A DNA stretch of 64,000 bases from Bacillus sp. REN3. Its GTDB lineage: Bacteria > Bacillota > Bacilli > Bacillales > Cytobacillaceae. The notes beneath the pieces are model-generated. The model did not search any database, was not told the DNA's origin, and saw nothing but the letters and a program-made list of their open reading frames with translations. The stretch covers positions 43,126-107,125 of the forward strand of contig NZ_JAERSD010000016.1 in the NCBI RefSeq assembly GCF_017912555.1. Direction: 5' to 3'. A program made the translations under genes and the position numbers. Below, in pieces: positions 1-8,623 of this stretch; position 1 is the first letter of the stretch; every line of letters begins with the position of its first letter.

Positions 1-1
1 C

Positions 2-1198
2 GTGACAGGCTATGACATTATCTTTTTCTGGGTTTCCCGGATGATTTTCCAGGGTCTTGAATTCACTGGAAAGCGCCCATTCAAGGATGTCCTGATCCAC
101 GGACTTGTACGTGCCGAGGATGGAAGGAAGATGAGTAAATCACTGGGCAACGGAGTCGATCCGATGGATGTTATCAGTCAATATGGAGCAGACTCGCTCC
201 GCTTTTTCCTGACAACAGGGAGCTCGCCCGGCCAGGACCTCCGTTACAGTACGGAAAAGGTGGAAGCGACATGGAACTTTGCCAATAAAATCTGGAATGC
301 ATCACGTTTCGCCCTTATGAATATGAATGGATTGAAGTATGAAGAAATCGACTTGAGCGGCGAAAAGTCCGTAGCTGACAAATGGATCCTGACGAGGTTG
401 AATGAAACGATCGAAACCGTGACAAGGCTGTCAGACCGTTATGAATTCGGTGAAGTCGGCAGGGTGCTGTATAACTTCATCTGGGATGAATTCTGCGATT
501 GGTATATTGAAATGGCGAAACTTCCGCTATATGGGGAAGATGAGGCGGCGAAGAAGACGACAAGGTCGATCCTGGCATACGTCCTTGATAACACGATGCG
601 CCTGCTCCATCCATTCATGCCATTCATCACTGAGGAAATTTGGCAGAACCTCCCTCATGAAGGCGAGTCGATCACCAATGCCAACTGGCCGAAGGTCGAT
701 CCTGAGCTATCCGACAACCAGGCAGCGGAAGACATGAAGCTGCTGGTCGAAATCATCCGTTCAGTAAGGAACATCCGCTCAGAAGTCAATACTCCTCTCA
801 GCAAGAAGGTTGATATGTTCCTGAAGGCCAAGGATGAAAAGACACTTCGCATGCTGGAAAAGAACCGCGGCTTCATTGTCCGCTTCTGCAATCCAGACGA
901 GTTGACGATCGGGAATGATGTAAATGCTCCAGAAAAAGCGATGACCGCAGTGGCTACAGGGGTTGAAATCATTATGCCACTTGAAGGCTTGATCAATATC
1001 GAAGAAGAGGTCGCCCGCCTTCAAAAAGAAAAAGAGAAGCTCGATAAAGAAGTAGAACGTGTCCAGAAGAAACTCGCGAATGAAGGCTTTGTCAAGAAAG
1101 CACCGGAGAAAGTCATTGAAGAGGAGCGGGCAAAGGAAAAGGATTATACGGAAAAACGCTCGGCTGTCGAAGCGCGGATCCGGGAGTTAAGAGGATAG
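2..1198 (+). CDS. valS: Valyl-tRNA synthetase, C-terminal part (partial at window edge)
   Basis: The reading frame enters from outside the window, so only about the last 398 residues of a protein that is normally near 880 are present. ValRS charges tRNA-Val with valine. The class I signature KMSKS lies about 43 residues into the fragment and is followed by the anticodon-binding helical domain. The last 60 residues are a Lys/Glu-rich heptad region, the coiled-coil tRNA-binding arm typical of bacterial ValRS. The GTG at position 2 is internal to the gene and is not a start. The gene ends just before a strong hairpin terminator. In B. subtilis valS also precedes folC; here two opposing genes sit between them. 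Confidence 0.97.
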   Translation: MTGYDIIFFWVSRMIFQGLEFTGKRPFKDVLIHGLVRAEDGRKMSKSLGNGVDPMDVISQYGADSLRFFLTTGSSPGQDLRYSTEKVEATWNFANKIWNASRFALMNMNGLKYEEIDLSGEKSVADKWILTRLNETIETVTRLSDRYEFGEVGRVLYNFIWDEFCDWYIEMAKLPLYGEDEAAKKTTRSILAYVLDNTMRLLHPFMPFITEEIWQNLPHEGESITNANWPKVDPELSDNQAAEDMKLLVEIIRSVRNIRSEVNTPLSKKVDMFLKAKDEKTLRMLEKNRGFIVRFCNPDELTIGNDVNAPEKAMTAVATGVEIIMPLEGLINIEEEVARLQKEKEKLDKEVERVQKKLANEGFVKKAPEKVIEEERAKEKDYTEKRSAVEARIRELRG

Positions 1199-1201
1199 AA
1201 T

Positions 1202-1237
1202 AAAGGGGTGGCACCTGGAAGGTGCTACCCCTTTTTC
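1202..1237. terminator. Rho-independent terminator after valS, shared with the opposing ATP-grasp gene
   Basis: A 14-bp stem (AAAGGGGTGGCACC with its near-perfect complement) has a 5-nt loop and is followed by a run of T. On the other strand the stem begins with A residues, so it can also serve the convergent gene, whose stop codon (complement of positions 1225-1227) lies inside the 3' arm. Confidence 0.9.
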
Positions 1238-2097
1238 AATGTCTTTTTTATATGTCCCATATACAAAGCAGCCGCATCGACATCAGTAGTCGAATAGAGA
1301 GACCGGCAGCCCACTACATCTTCGATTTCATTGAAAACCAATTGGCCGCTGCTGTTCAGCAGGAAATCAATGCCTATGAAATCTGCTTTCAGCGGAGCCG
1401 AAATCCGATGAACAATCTCCGCTTCTTCCGGAAAAAGGACATAGGGCGCTACCTTGCCTCCTAATGTGTAATTTGCTTTGAATGAGGTTGCCGATGTCCT
1501 CATCACAGCACCAATGATCTCCCCGCCGAGCACAAATACTCTCAAATCTTTTCCAGGCTGTTCGGCAAATTGCTGGAGGACGAATTGTTTGTGAGGATAC
1601 TGCATCAGGATCTCTTCAATCTCCTCGGTAGAATGAACGAGATACACTTCCTTGCCCCCGCGTCCATCGCTTTGTTTCAATACCATCGGGAAGCGGCAGA
1701 AGGGAATCTTTTCCGGATTGAAGGTTCGGCTGGTTATGAACCACGAATCGAGCATCTCTATTCCAAGGCGTGATACATACTGGTAGGACTGTGCTTTGTC
1801 ATTGCAGAGGGAGGCGACGCTTGAGCTGTTGAAGCATCGGATCCCCGCCGCTTCAAACTGTTTTGTCAACAGCTGATTGATGGTACGCATGAGCACGAAA
1901 TCCAGGTTCCTGCTATCGTAGATGGGATGCTGGATAGCCGCCAGGCCGCCAGAAATTCCGATACTCAAATCTTCTTCATAAATAAGCTGGAGGGAAAGAT
2001 TGATTGCTGCCGCCGCTTCCGTCAGCATCATGATGAAGCCCCTGTTTACCTCCGCATCTTTCTGTTTATAGACGAGCCAGCCATGCAGTTCAGCCAT
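1225..2097 (-). CDS. ATP-grasp (RimK-like) ligase, second gene of a pair
   Basis: A 290-residue protein with the ATP-grasp fold. A Lys at about 141 is followed by the glycine-rich loop DGRGGKEVYLV (about 144-154), then GKDLRVFVLGG (182-192), the Mg-binding Asp in GIDFLL (about 244) and the acidic motif NEIED (256-260). Enzymes of this fold join a carboxylate to an amine using ATP through an acyl-phosphate. RimK-like members add Glu or other amino acids to proteins or small acceptors. The start overlaps the end of the upstream partner by 8 bp, so the two are translationally coupled. The last acidic motif differs from the usual E-x-N metal pair (it reads E-I-E). Substrate unknown; the ATP-grasp assignment is firm and the exact reaction is not. 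Confidence 0.85.
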   Translation of the reverse strand: MAELHGWLVYKQKDAEVNRGFIMMLTEAAAAINLSLQLIYEEDLSIGISGGLAAIQHPIYDSRNLDFVLMRTINQLLTKQFEAAGIRCFNSSSVASLCNDKAQSYQYVSRLGIEMLDSWFITSRTFNPEKIPFCRFPMVLKQSDGRGGKEVYLVHSTEEIEEILMQYPHKQFVLQQFAEQPGKDLRVFVLGGEIIGAVMRTSATSFKANYTLGGKVAPYVLFPEEAEIVHRISAPLKADFIGIDFLLNSSGQLVFNEIEDVVGCRSLYSTTDVDAAALYMGHIKKTLKKG

Positions 2098-3007
2098 GCC
2101 TCTGCTCCTCCAAATCCGCGATGATGAAATCGATCATATCATCCGCCACCCAGACGCCGGTACAATCGTAAATATTCCGAAGGTGGGCATTTGAATTGAC
2201 CTCGCAGATGACCGGTTCATCGTTTTCGCCAAACAGGATATCTATGCCGGTAAAATAAGTGCCCATGATTTTGGTGCATTTGACTGCTAATTCGATTTGT
2301 TCCTTTGTCGGCTCATAGGCTTTCATTTTGCCTCCATTCGTCACATTCGCCCGGAAATCCGTCTCGGAATGCCTGTACATCGCCGCGACTGCGCGGTCGC
2401 CGACAACGTTGATACGAAGATCGCGCCCGTAGCTCGAAGCGATGAATTTCTGGAACAGAAATGAGATGCCTGACAGTTCATTGATTTTTCCATAAAACTC
2501 TTTTTCATTGTGGATCAAGTATACCTTCATACCGAAGGACCCATGGACTTCCTTGATGACCAACGGAAATCCGAGCCGGCTTATGACGTATTCGTAATAC
2601 TGCTTATCATTGATTTCGAATCCTTTGTAAACCTTCGGGGCAATGATTGTGTCCGGGATCGGGATGCTATTGTTTGCGAGTGTCTGGTACATGATTGCTT
2701 TATTGTCGCACCGCTCGATGGATTCAATCGGATTGTAAACCGGGATGCCCAGTTTCTCGAGTTGTCTGCCAAGCAGGATGTCCTTGTCCAAAAAAACGAC
2801 AAAATCCGGCTTGCTATCCGCTAAGGATCCCCCGAGGGCCAGGTCTCCCTCTGCGATTTCCATCGTCAGTTGATAATTCTTTACAGTCCTGCAATCTATG
2901 TTCCTCGTTGTTGCGCTTTGCCTGATCATTTCTGCCTGGTCGATGAACTTTGGGGATGTAAGGCTGCCATTGTAAATCACCCAGCATGAAAGCTTTTGAT
3001 TGTCCAT
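2090..3007 (-). CDS. ATP-grasp (RimK/LysX-like) ligase, first gene of a pair
   Basis: A 305-residue protein. The N-terminal third resembles the pre-ATP-grasp domain of RimK-type ligases. The ATP site is visible as Lys152 with the loop HGSFGMKVYLI (155-165), GRDLRINVVG (194-203), GID (254-256) and the metal motif CEVNSN (268-273), which matches the RimK/LysX consensus. The start is fixed by an AAGGAGT ribosome site. It forms a two-gene operon with the next ligase (8-bp overlap), running against valS and divergent from folC. The two proteins share the ATP-grasp layout but differ in the metal motif, suggesting two successive ligation steps or a heteromeric enzyme. What is ligated cannot be read from the sequence. 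Confidence 0.87.
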   Translation of the reverse strand: MDNQKLSCWVIYNGSLTSPKFIDQAEMIRQSATTRNIDCRTVKNYQLTMEIAEGDLALGGSLADSKPDFVVFLDKDILLGRQLEKLGIPVYNPIESIERCDNKAIMYQTLANNSIPIPDTIIAPKVYKGFEINDKQYYEYVISRLGFPLVIKEVHGSFGMKVYLIHNEKEFYGKINELSGISFLFQKFIASSYGRDLRINVVGDRAVAAMYRHSETDFRANVTNGGKMKAYEPTKEQIELAVKCTKIMGTYFTGIDILFGENDEPVICEVNSNAHLRNIYDCTGVWVADDMIDFIIADLEEQRHG

Positions 3008-3123
3008 TCTTTACTCCTTCGCAACTCTGGCAGGTAAGGTTGTTCCCACCTGCGGATCGTTCGTTTATAATATTATTTTAGCGATAATAAATTGTTGTGA
3101 CAATAAGAGAGAGGGCAATTGGC

Positions 3124-4419
3124 ATGATTAAGGGCTTCGACTTTTACAAAAATAAATTCGGGCTGCGGACGAGCAGCGAAATCCATTTAGGACTGGGGCG
3201 GATTGAGGGCTTCCTGGAAAGCATCGGAAATCCACAATATGATTTAAAAGCGGTGCATATCGCCGGGACAAATGGAAAAGGTTCGACCCTCCAGTTTTTA
3301 AAAATGATTCTTGCAGAAGCTGGCTATTCGGTCGGTACCTTCACATCGCCTTATATAAAGGATGTCACTGACCAGATTTCAACTGTAGATGGGCCGATTG
3401 GCGGGGAAGGGCTTGAAATAGCGATCCAGGAATTGCTGCTGTCAGCAAAAAAAGAAGAAATCAGTCAGTTGACCGATTTCGAACTGCTGACCGTGCTGGC
3501 CATCGTATATTTTTCTTGGTCGAATAAGCAAGATATAGTTCTTTTCGAAGCGGGAATGGGTGGGCTGACCGACTCGACCAATGTCCTGCAATCACTCATT
3601 TCGATAATTACGAATATCAGTTTGGAGCATACCGCATTTCTTGGAGATACGGTAGGAAAGATTGCCCTCCAAAAGGCAGGCATCATCAAGAAGGATAGGC
3701 CGAGCGTCATCGGTGTCCGGGGTATGGAAGCGCTGGCAGCCATCAAAGGTTATGCGAATCAGCAGCAGTCCGCGATCCATATTGTAGATGAAGATTTTTT
3801 CATCCTCGCGGAAGAAGGAAACAGCTTTACAGTCAAAACGAGTGCCGCACAATACAGGAGGCTGGTTGCCGGGCTGAAGGGGGGGCATCAAACCGACAAT
3901 GCAGCACTTGCGGTCATGGCCGCAGAGGTGCTGAAAAATCACTATGGTTTTGGTATCGAGGTGTCTCACATCAGGAACGGCTTAAAGAAAACACATTGGC
4001 CGGGGAGGTATGAAATTTTTTCGAAAAACCCCACAATCATTCTTGATGGCGCCCATAATCCCGATGCGGTTTCCAGCCTGGCAGATACATTGAGAACAGA
4101 TTTTCCGGGCAGGAAGGTCAAGTTCTTGTTTGGAGCTTTGAGGGATAAGGAAGCGGGAGAGATGATCGGCTTGCTGGAACCTCTTGCAGAAGAAATCGCG
4201 TTCGCAGATTTCGAGTTTCCAAGGGCAGCAAAGGCCGCTGTTCTTGCGGATCTTTGCCATCACGAAGATAAATCCGTTGCAGCCGACCTTGTGGAAACTC
4301 TTCCTTACATCATTGAGAGATTAACGGCGGATGATATTTTTGTGATAACGGGCTCACTGTATTTCATCGCGGAGGTAAAACAGCTTCTGGCACAGATAAA
4401 TATGCTGCGGCCTTCCTGA
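3124..4419 (+). CDS. folC: Folylpolyglutamate synthase / dihydrofolate synthase
   Basis: A 431-residue Mur-ligase-family enzyme that adds glutamate to dihydropteroate and extends the gamma-glutamyl tail of folates in the cytosol. The P-loop GTNGKGST sits at about residues 47-54, followed by the Mur-ligase central domain (for example EAGMGGLTDSTN) and the C-terminal domain (ILDGAHNPDA). I place the start at ATG 3124, preceded by GAGAGGG; an upstream in-frame GTG at 3097 has no ribosome site. Neighbour of valS and comC as in B. subtilis. A 548-bp gene-free stretch follows. Confidence 0.96.
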   Translation: MIKGFDFYKNKFGLRTSSEIHLGLGRIEGFLESIGNPQYDLKAVHIAGTNGKGSTLQFLKMILAEAGYSVGTFTSPYIKDVTDQISTVDGPIGGEGLEIAIQELLLSAKKEEISQLTDFELLTVLAIVYFSWSNKQDIVLFEAGMGGLTDSTNVLQSLISIITNISLEHTAFLGDTVGKIALQKAGIIKKDRPSVIGVRGMEALAAIKGYANQQQSAIHIVDEDFFILAEEGNSFTVKTSAAQYRRLVAGLKGGHQTDNAALAVMAAEVLKNHYGFGIEVSHIRNGLKKTHWPGRYEIFSKNPTIILDGAHNPDAVSSLADTLRTDFPGRKVKFLFGALRDKEAGEMIGLLEPLAEEIAFADFEFPRAAKAAVLADLCHHEDKSVAADLVETLPYIIERLTADDIFVITGSLYFIAEVKQLLAQINMLRPS

Positions 4420-4967
4420 CATCCCTATTTCCACAAGCGGTTTACCATGCTGCAATCGCTGGATGAAATCTGGAATCATTTAAACCAAACGGGCGTTGTA
4501 TGCTGGAACAAAACAGAAGTCTGTAACAGAATATATCAATGGGGCTAACCTTAACTGGTTAGCCTTCGTCATACCAGCAGACCAGGGATCGCTTTTTTGG
4601 GGGATGTTCATTTCTAAAAGTTGTTAGGATCGTTGGTTTGAAAGCAGACAGAATGCAGGAGAGAGAGTGGACAGACGTCAGCTGGAGCGTCGGGATGGGC
4701 GTTACCGCTGAGGGAGACTTACAATCGGGTTCCATGGAAAGCGATTGATTGCTTAAAACGCAACGAAAATTTTGAAACCGCCCTAATGACATACCCCTTT
4801 CAGAGCCGAAAAGCGAAGGTGTTATGAAACTTTAGACCTATAAAAATATCTTTTTCTCTTTAATATCTAGTATAATTAGTATAAAATAAAGGAAAAATTG
4901 TGAAAAAGTGCAGATGATCACAAAGGGAAACTTTTTTGAAAAAATGATTCTTCAAGTGGAGAGGAGC
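4420..4967. other. Gene-free spacer between folC and the pilus locus
   Basis: About 550 bp with no convincing coding frame. It holds a perfect 8-bp inverted repeat at 4543-4564 (GGCTAACC, 6-nt loop, GGTTAGCC) with only a weak T-rich tail, which may end the folC transcript. Near its 3' end there is an AT-rich block with a TATAAT at 4871-4876, about 97 bp before the first start codon of the next locus. I found no clear -35 partner, so this is only a candidate promoter for the pilus operon. Confidence 0.4.
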
Positions 4968-5585
4968 ATGGAAAAAGGATTGATTTTGCTTTTGGCAGGG
5001 ATAATCACAGCAGGGATGATCCACGTTCTTCCATTGGCCTGTCAATAAGAGAGAAGAACATCTTCACCATTCTATCCTTTGCGAACGGGATGATTGGGCT
5101 GCTCGGAGTATCGATTGTCCCGCTCTGGCAGTCCATTCTCATTATCCTGCTGCTCTCTTTCTCTGCCGGAGCGATCCTTTCCGGCCGCTCCATTGTTCAG
5201 CCAACAGTCTATTTGCCCTTAACCAATGCAGTTCATCATCTGAACAAAAGGATAAGGGTTTCATGGAGACAGACAAGGAAGCGCTCGCCTCCACCAGCTT
5301 GGGTTCTTGGCTGGACTTTGGATCCAAAAGCTTCAGCTGTCTGACTTGAAACCGCCACTTGAGGAACATGCCTCATCGCCTGAAGAAAGGAACAGAGGCG
5401 GAAGCAATGGGCTAGATTTTGATGGCGGCAACAGGCATCGGTTTTTTAAGATAGATGAGCCGGAAGAAATCATGGAGCTGGATATGTACCCATGGATCAG
5501 GTGGAACAGGTTAGCTGCACATTTCACTGAAACAGGACTAATTCATTCGGGAGGACGGCATTTGTGGGAAAGCAAAAAATATTAA
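4968..5585 (+). pseudogene. Membrane-protein gene broken by three frameshifts, head of the pilus locus
   Basis: A good ribosome site (GGAGAGGAGC) precedes ATG 4968, which opens with a hydrophobic segment MEKGLILLLAGIITAGMIHV. The frame hits a stop at about 5046, but protein-like sequence continues in another frame (IREKNIFTILSF, then a long hydrophobic stretch to about 5210), then in a third (SSSEQKDKGFMETDKEALAS to about 5340), and finally in the first again (LKPPLEEHASSPEERN to the stop at 5585). Each switch equals one missing base, and each can be placed next to a short homopolymer (near 5036, 5217 and 5345). A repaired product would be about 206 residues: an N-terminal membrane part and an acidic tail. 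The repaired frame overlaps the next gene by 22 bp. Either a recent pseudogene or three sequencing deletions. Function unknown. Confidence 0.6.
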
Positions 5586-6922
5586 AATTCTTGCTGCTTC
5601 TTTTTGTTTGTTCACTTTCCATCTTCAGTCTGACTTATTCCGGAGTGTCTGCTTTCGATTCCCGTTCTTCTAAGAACACAGTATACCCAAAAAATACATA
5701 TATTGGCATGTTGGATGTTACCGGGAAATCGCAAGAAGAAGCCAGGCGATTCCTTGAGAAGAAAATAAAACGTTGGCATGGAAGCTCCAAATTCGAAATC
5801 GTCTATAAAGAACAGGAACTTAGGGTTGAGCCTGCAGATTTCGTTTTTCTGCTGGATGAATCAATCTCCTCGGCAGCTGACGGCAAACAGAATCCACTGC
5901 TGATTGAACTGAAGGGTGATGTGTTCAATGGTTTCGAGGCTATCAAGGGGATGGAGGAAGACCTTGATAAACCAAGTCTGGAAAAGGCTCTCATCAAGGC
6001 TGGAATGGAATTTGCAGAGGACGTGCGAATCAACTTGGAAGATTATCTTCCCGAGAAAAAGCCAGTTTTGATCTCTTCTTCGACCGTGGAACTGTCCGGT
6101 ACAAATCGGGTGGCCGCTGATTTGGCTGATGCATTCCCGACCATTGAAATGGCAGCCAAATCGAACTTTTCCATGAAGGAATGGCTTGCGGAAAACAATG
6201 CCGATAACATCTCTGCCTCTGCCATCAGCCTGATATCTTCAGCAATCTACAAGGCAGTCCTTCCGACGAACATACTGATTTCCGAGCGGCATATCAGCAG
6301 CTCCGTCCTTGAAGCGATGGAGCCAGGATATGAGGCAAGGGTGGACTTTGAAAAAAATCTGGACTTCATGCTGTACAATCCGAATGGGCAACCCATCAAG
6401 ATACAATTGGAAATGGATGATTCCAGGCTTAAGGTATCGGTAACAGGGGTGCCCCTATTATATAATTATAAGGTTCATGCAGGTGAACAGCAGGAATTCA
6501 CGCCAAGGACTATAAAGCAATATTCAGCGCTTCTCCAGCAAGGACAAAAGCGAGTCGAGCAAAAGGGGAAAGCGGGCATCCTTGTGAAGGTATCCAGGGA
6601 TGTATACGCGAAAACCGGAGAATGGCTCAAGACTGAAACGATAGCGGAAGATTTTTATCCACCAGTCCACCGAATCGAAATCCATCCTCTTTCCCCGGCC
6701 GGGAAGCCATCAGCATCAGGGCCGGGAGACAGCCCCAAAACATTGAACCGGACAGGGACCCAAACAGCGGGAAAGGAACAGGTGGGCACCGGGGTAAACA
6801 GGGATGCCAGCCTGCCGGATCATTCCAATCAACCAGATGATAAAGGCGAAGGAATTTCGGCTTGCGGGACAAATGGCGATGATGGCGGCTTATGGGGGAA
6901 GCCGGATGAGGAGCCAAAGTAG
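5564..6922 (+). CDS. Exported VanW/G5-like protein at the start of the pilus operon
   Basis: A 452-residue protein starting at GTG 5564 behind GGGAGGAC. An N-terminal signal or anchor segment (ILKFLLLLFVCSLSIFSLTY) is followed by a region with the pattern of the domain that precedes VanW (YIGMLDVTGKSQEEARRFLE). The middle (about 285-310, PNGQPIKIQLEMDDSRLKVS) looks like the end of a VanW-type domain, and about 325-380 resembles a G5-like beta module. The last 70 residues are Gly/Pro/Asp-rich and low in complexity. Such proteins sit outside the membrane of Gram-positive bacteria, often with cell-wall binding. Position directly before pilB suggests a role in passing or anchoring the pilus through the wall; this is inference. 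Family assignment is moderate. Confidence 0.6.
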   Translation: MGKQKILKFLLLLFVCSLSIFSLTYSGVSAFDSRSSKNTVYPKNTYIGMLDVTGKSQEEARRFLEKKIKRWHGSSKFEIVYKEQELRVEPADFVFLLDESISSAADGKQNPLLIELKGDVFNGFEAIKGMEEDLDKPSLEKALIKAGMEFAEDVRINLEDYLPEKKPVLISSSTVELSGTNRVAADLADAFPTIEMAAKSNFSMKEWLAENNADNISASAISLISSAIYKAVLPTNILISERHISSSVLEAMEPGYEARVDFEKNLDFMLYNPNGQPIKIQLEMDDSRLKVSVTGVPLLYNYKVHAGEQQEFTPRTIKQYSALLQQGQKRVEQKGKAGILVKVSRDVYAKTGEWLKTETIAEDFYPPVHRIEIHPLSPAGKPSASGPGDSPKTLNRTGTQTAGKEQVGTGVNRDASLPDHSNQPDDKGEGISACGTNGDDGGLWGKPDEEPK

Positions 6923-6945
6923 GATGGAAGGCGGGGAGATGAAAA

Positions 6946-8610
6946 ATGAAACAAACGAGAAAGCGGCTTGGTGATCTATTGGTCGAAACAGGGATGATAA
7001 CAGCCGAACAGCTTCAAGAAGCCTTGGCTGAAAAAGCAGACGGCCAGAAGCTCGGCGATGCCTTGCTGCAAAAAGGTCTCATCACTGAACAGCAATTGAT
7101 AGAAGTCCTGGAATTCCAGCTTGGCATCCCGCACATCAGCCTTTACCGCTATCCTTTTGATACAAAGCTTTTTTCAATGATTCCTAAAGACACAGCAATC
7201 AGGAAGTTGGTCATCCCGCTGAAAAAAGAAGGCCATCGGCTATTTGTGGCGATGGCGGACCCGATGGATTTTTTCACGATTGATGACCTCAGGCTTTCGA
7301 CTGGGTTCCAGATCGAGACAGCGATTGCTGCGAAGGATGATATCATCCGGGCAATCAATAAATATTATGATAGTGATGACGGATTTGAAGAGCTGCTTGG
7401 GATTGAAAACACCATCATGGAAACATTGAAGGAAGATAAGCTGGACGAAGCTGATTCCCCTGTCATCAAGCTTGTGAACCAGCTGCTGTCCAATGCGGTG
7501 ACCAGCAAAGCAAGCGACATCCATATCGATCCCCATGAGACAAAGTTGGTCATCCGTTACCGTGTGGATGGTATTCTCAGGATTGAGAGAGTCTTCCCGA
7601 AGCACATGCAAAACGTGCTGATTGCCCGGATCAAGATCATGGCCAATCTCGATATAACAGAAAATCGCATCCCCCAAGATGGAAGAATCAAGGCAACTTT
7701 GGACTTCCATCCAGTGGACCTTCGCGTTTCAACCCTGCCGACCGTATATGGGGAGAAGGTGGTGTTGCGGATCCTCGACATGGGCAGCACCCTGAATGAT
7801 GTCGGGAAACTCGGCTTCAACAGCCACAATCTATCCCGTTTCATGAAGATGATTTCCAGGCCGAATGGGATCGTGCTGATCACAGGGCCTACAGGTTCAG
7901 GAAAGTCCTCGACCCTGTATGCAGCCCTTAATAAGCTTAATAGTGAAGAAGTCAACATCATCACGATCGAGGATCCAGTGGAATACCAGCTAGAAGGAAT
8001 AAGCCAGATCCAAGTCAATCCAAACGTCGGGATGACTTTTGCTGCCGGACTCCGGTCTATCCTGCGCCAAGACCCAAACATCATCATGGTCGGGGAAATC
8101 CGTGACAGGGAAACCGCCGAGGTCGCAGTAAGGGCATCGCTGACAGGCCATCTTGTGCTCAGTACAGTCCATACGAATGATGCGCTCAGTTCCATAACAA
8201 GGCTGATCGATATGGGAATCGAACCCTTCCTTGTCGCTTCCTCGCTCAGCGGAGTAGTAGCCCAGCGGCTTGTCCGGAAAGTATGCCGGGACTGTGCTGA
8301 AGAGATGGCACCAACCAAACGAGAGATTGATATTTTCACCAAAAGGGGAATCCGTATCGAGACCGTCTGGAAAGGCCGGGGCTGCTCTTCATGCAATATG
8401 ACAGGTTACCGGGGCAGGATTGCCATCCATGAGGTGCTGACAGTCGATGAAGTGCTGCGAAGGGCCATCATGAACGAAGAACCTGTGCAGAAACTAAGGG
8501 AAATAGCCATCCAGAACGAGACAACCTTCCTGATTGACGATGGATTGCTGAAAATCAGGCAAGGGCTGACGACAACAGAGGAAGTTTTAAGGGTAGCAAT
8601 AACAGAATAA
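6946..8610 (+). CDS. pilB: Type IV pilus assembly ATPase PilB (GspE family)
   Basis: A 554-residue cytoplasmic hexameric ATPase that powers pilus extension. Residues about 7-55 contain two 24-residue repeats of the MshEN type (RLGDLLVETGMI... and KLGDALLQKGLI...), the module that binds c-di-GMP in some PilB proteins. The ATPase core has Walker A GPTGSGKSST (about 314-323), the Asp box, Walker B (IIMVGEIRD) and the His box (LSTVHTND, about 400). Near the C-terminus CxxC pairs (CRDC, CSSC) form the zinc site of this family. Start ATG 6946 follows GGGGAG. Begins the run pilB-pilT-pilC with 13-bp and 1-bp gaps. Closely related to ComGA but longer than that competence ATPase. Confidence 0.95.
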   Translation: MKQTRKRLGDLLVETGMITAEQLQEALAEKADGQKLGDALLQKGLITEQQLIEVLEFQLGIPHISLYRYPFDTKLFSMIPKDTAIRKLVIPLKKEGHRLFVAMADPMDFFTIDDLRLSTGFQIETAIAAKDDIIRAINKYYDSDDGFEELLGIENTIMETLKEDKLDEADSPVIKLVNQLLSNAVTSKASDIHIDPHETKLVIRYRVDGILRIERVFPKHMQNVLIARIKIMANLDITENRIPQDGRIKATLDFHPVDLRVSTLPTVYGEKVVLRILDMGSTLNDVGKLGFNSHNLSRFMKMISRPNGIVLITGPTGSGKSSTLYAALNKLNSEEVNIITIEDPVEYQLEGISQIQVNPNVGMTFAAGLRSILRQDPNIIMVGEIRDRETAEVAVRASLTGHLVLSTVHTNDALSSITRLIDMGIEPFLVASSLSGVVAQRLVRKVCRDCAEEMAPTKREIDIFTKRGIRIETVWKGRGCSSCNMTGYRGRIAIHEVLTVDEVLRRAIMNEEPVQKLREIAIQNETTFLIDDGLLKIRQGLTTTEEVLRVAITE

Positions 8611-8623
8611 GCGGGGAGAAAAC

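Noticed and set aside
4640..4766. Possible decayed copy of the Bacillaceae repeat in the folC-pilus gap
   Set aside because: A few words such as GGAAAGCGATTGATTG look similar, but order and spacing do not match the better copies at 60 kb, so I do not call it.
4780..4960. Possible riboswitch (for example c-di-GMP class) before the pilus locus
   Set aside because: The context would suit it, but I could not find the conserved helices or loop sequences of any class I know.
7557..8396. 279-codon minus-strand frame opposite pilB
   Set aside because: Lies wholly within a well-supported ATPase gene, has Ser/Arg-rich shadow composition and no ribosome site.
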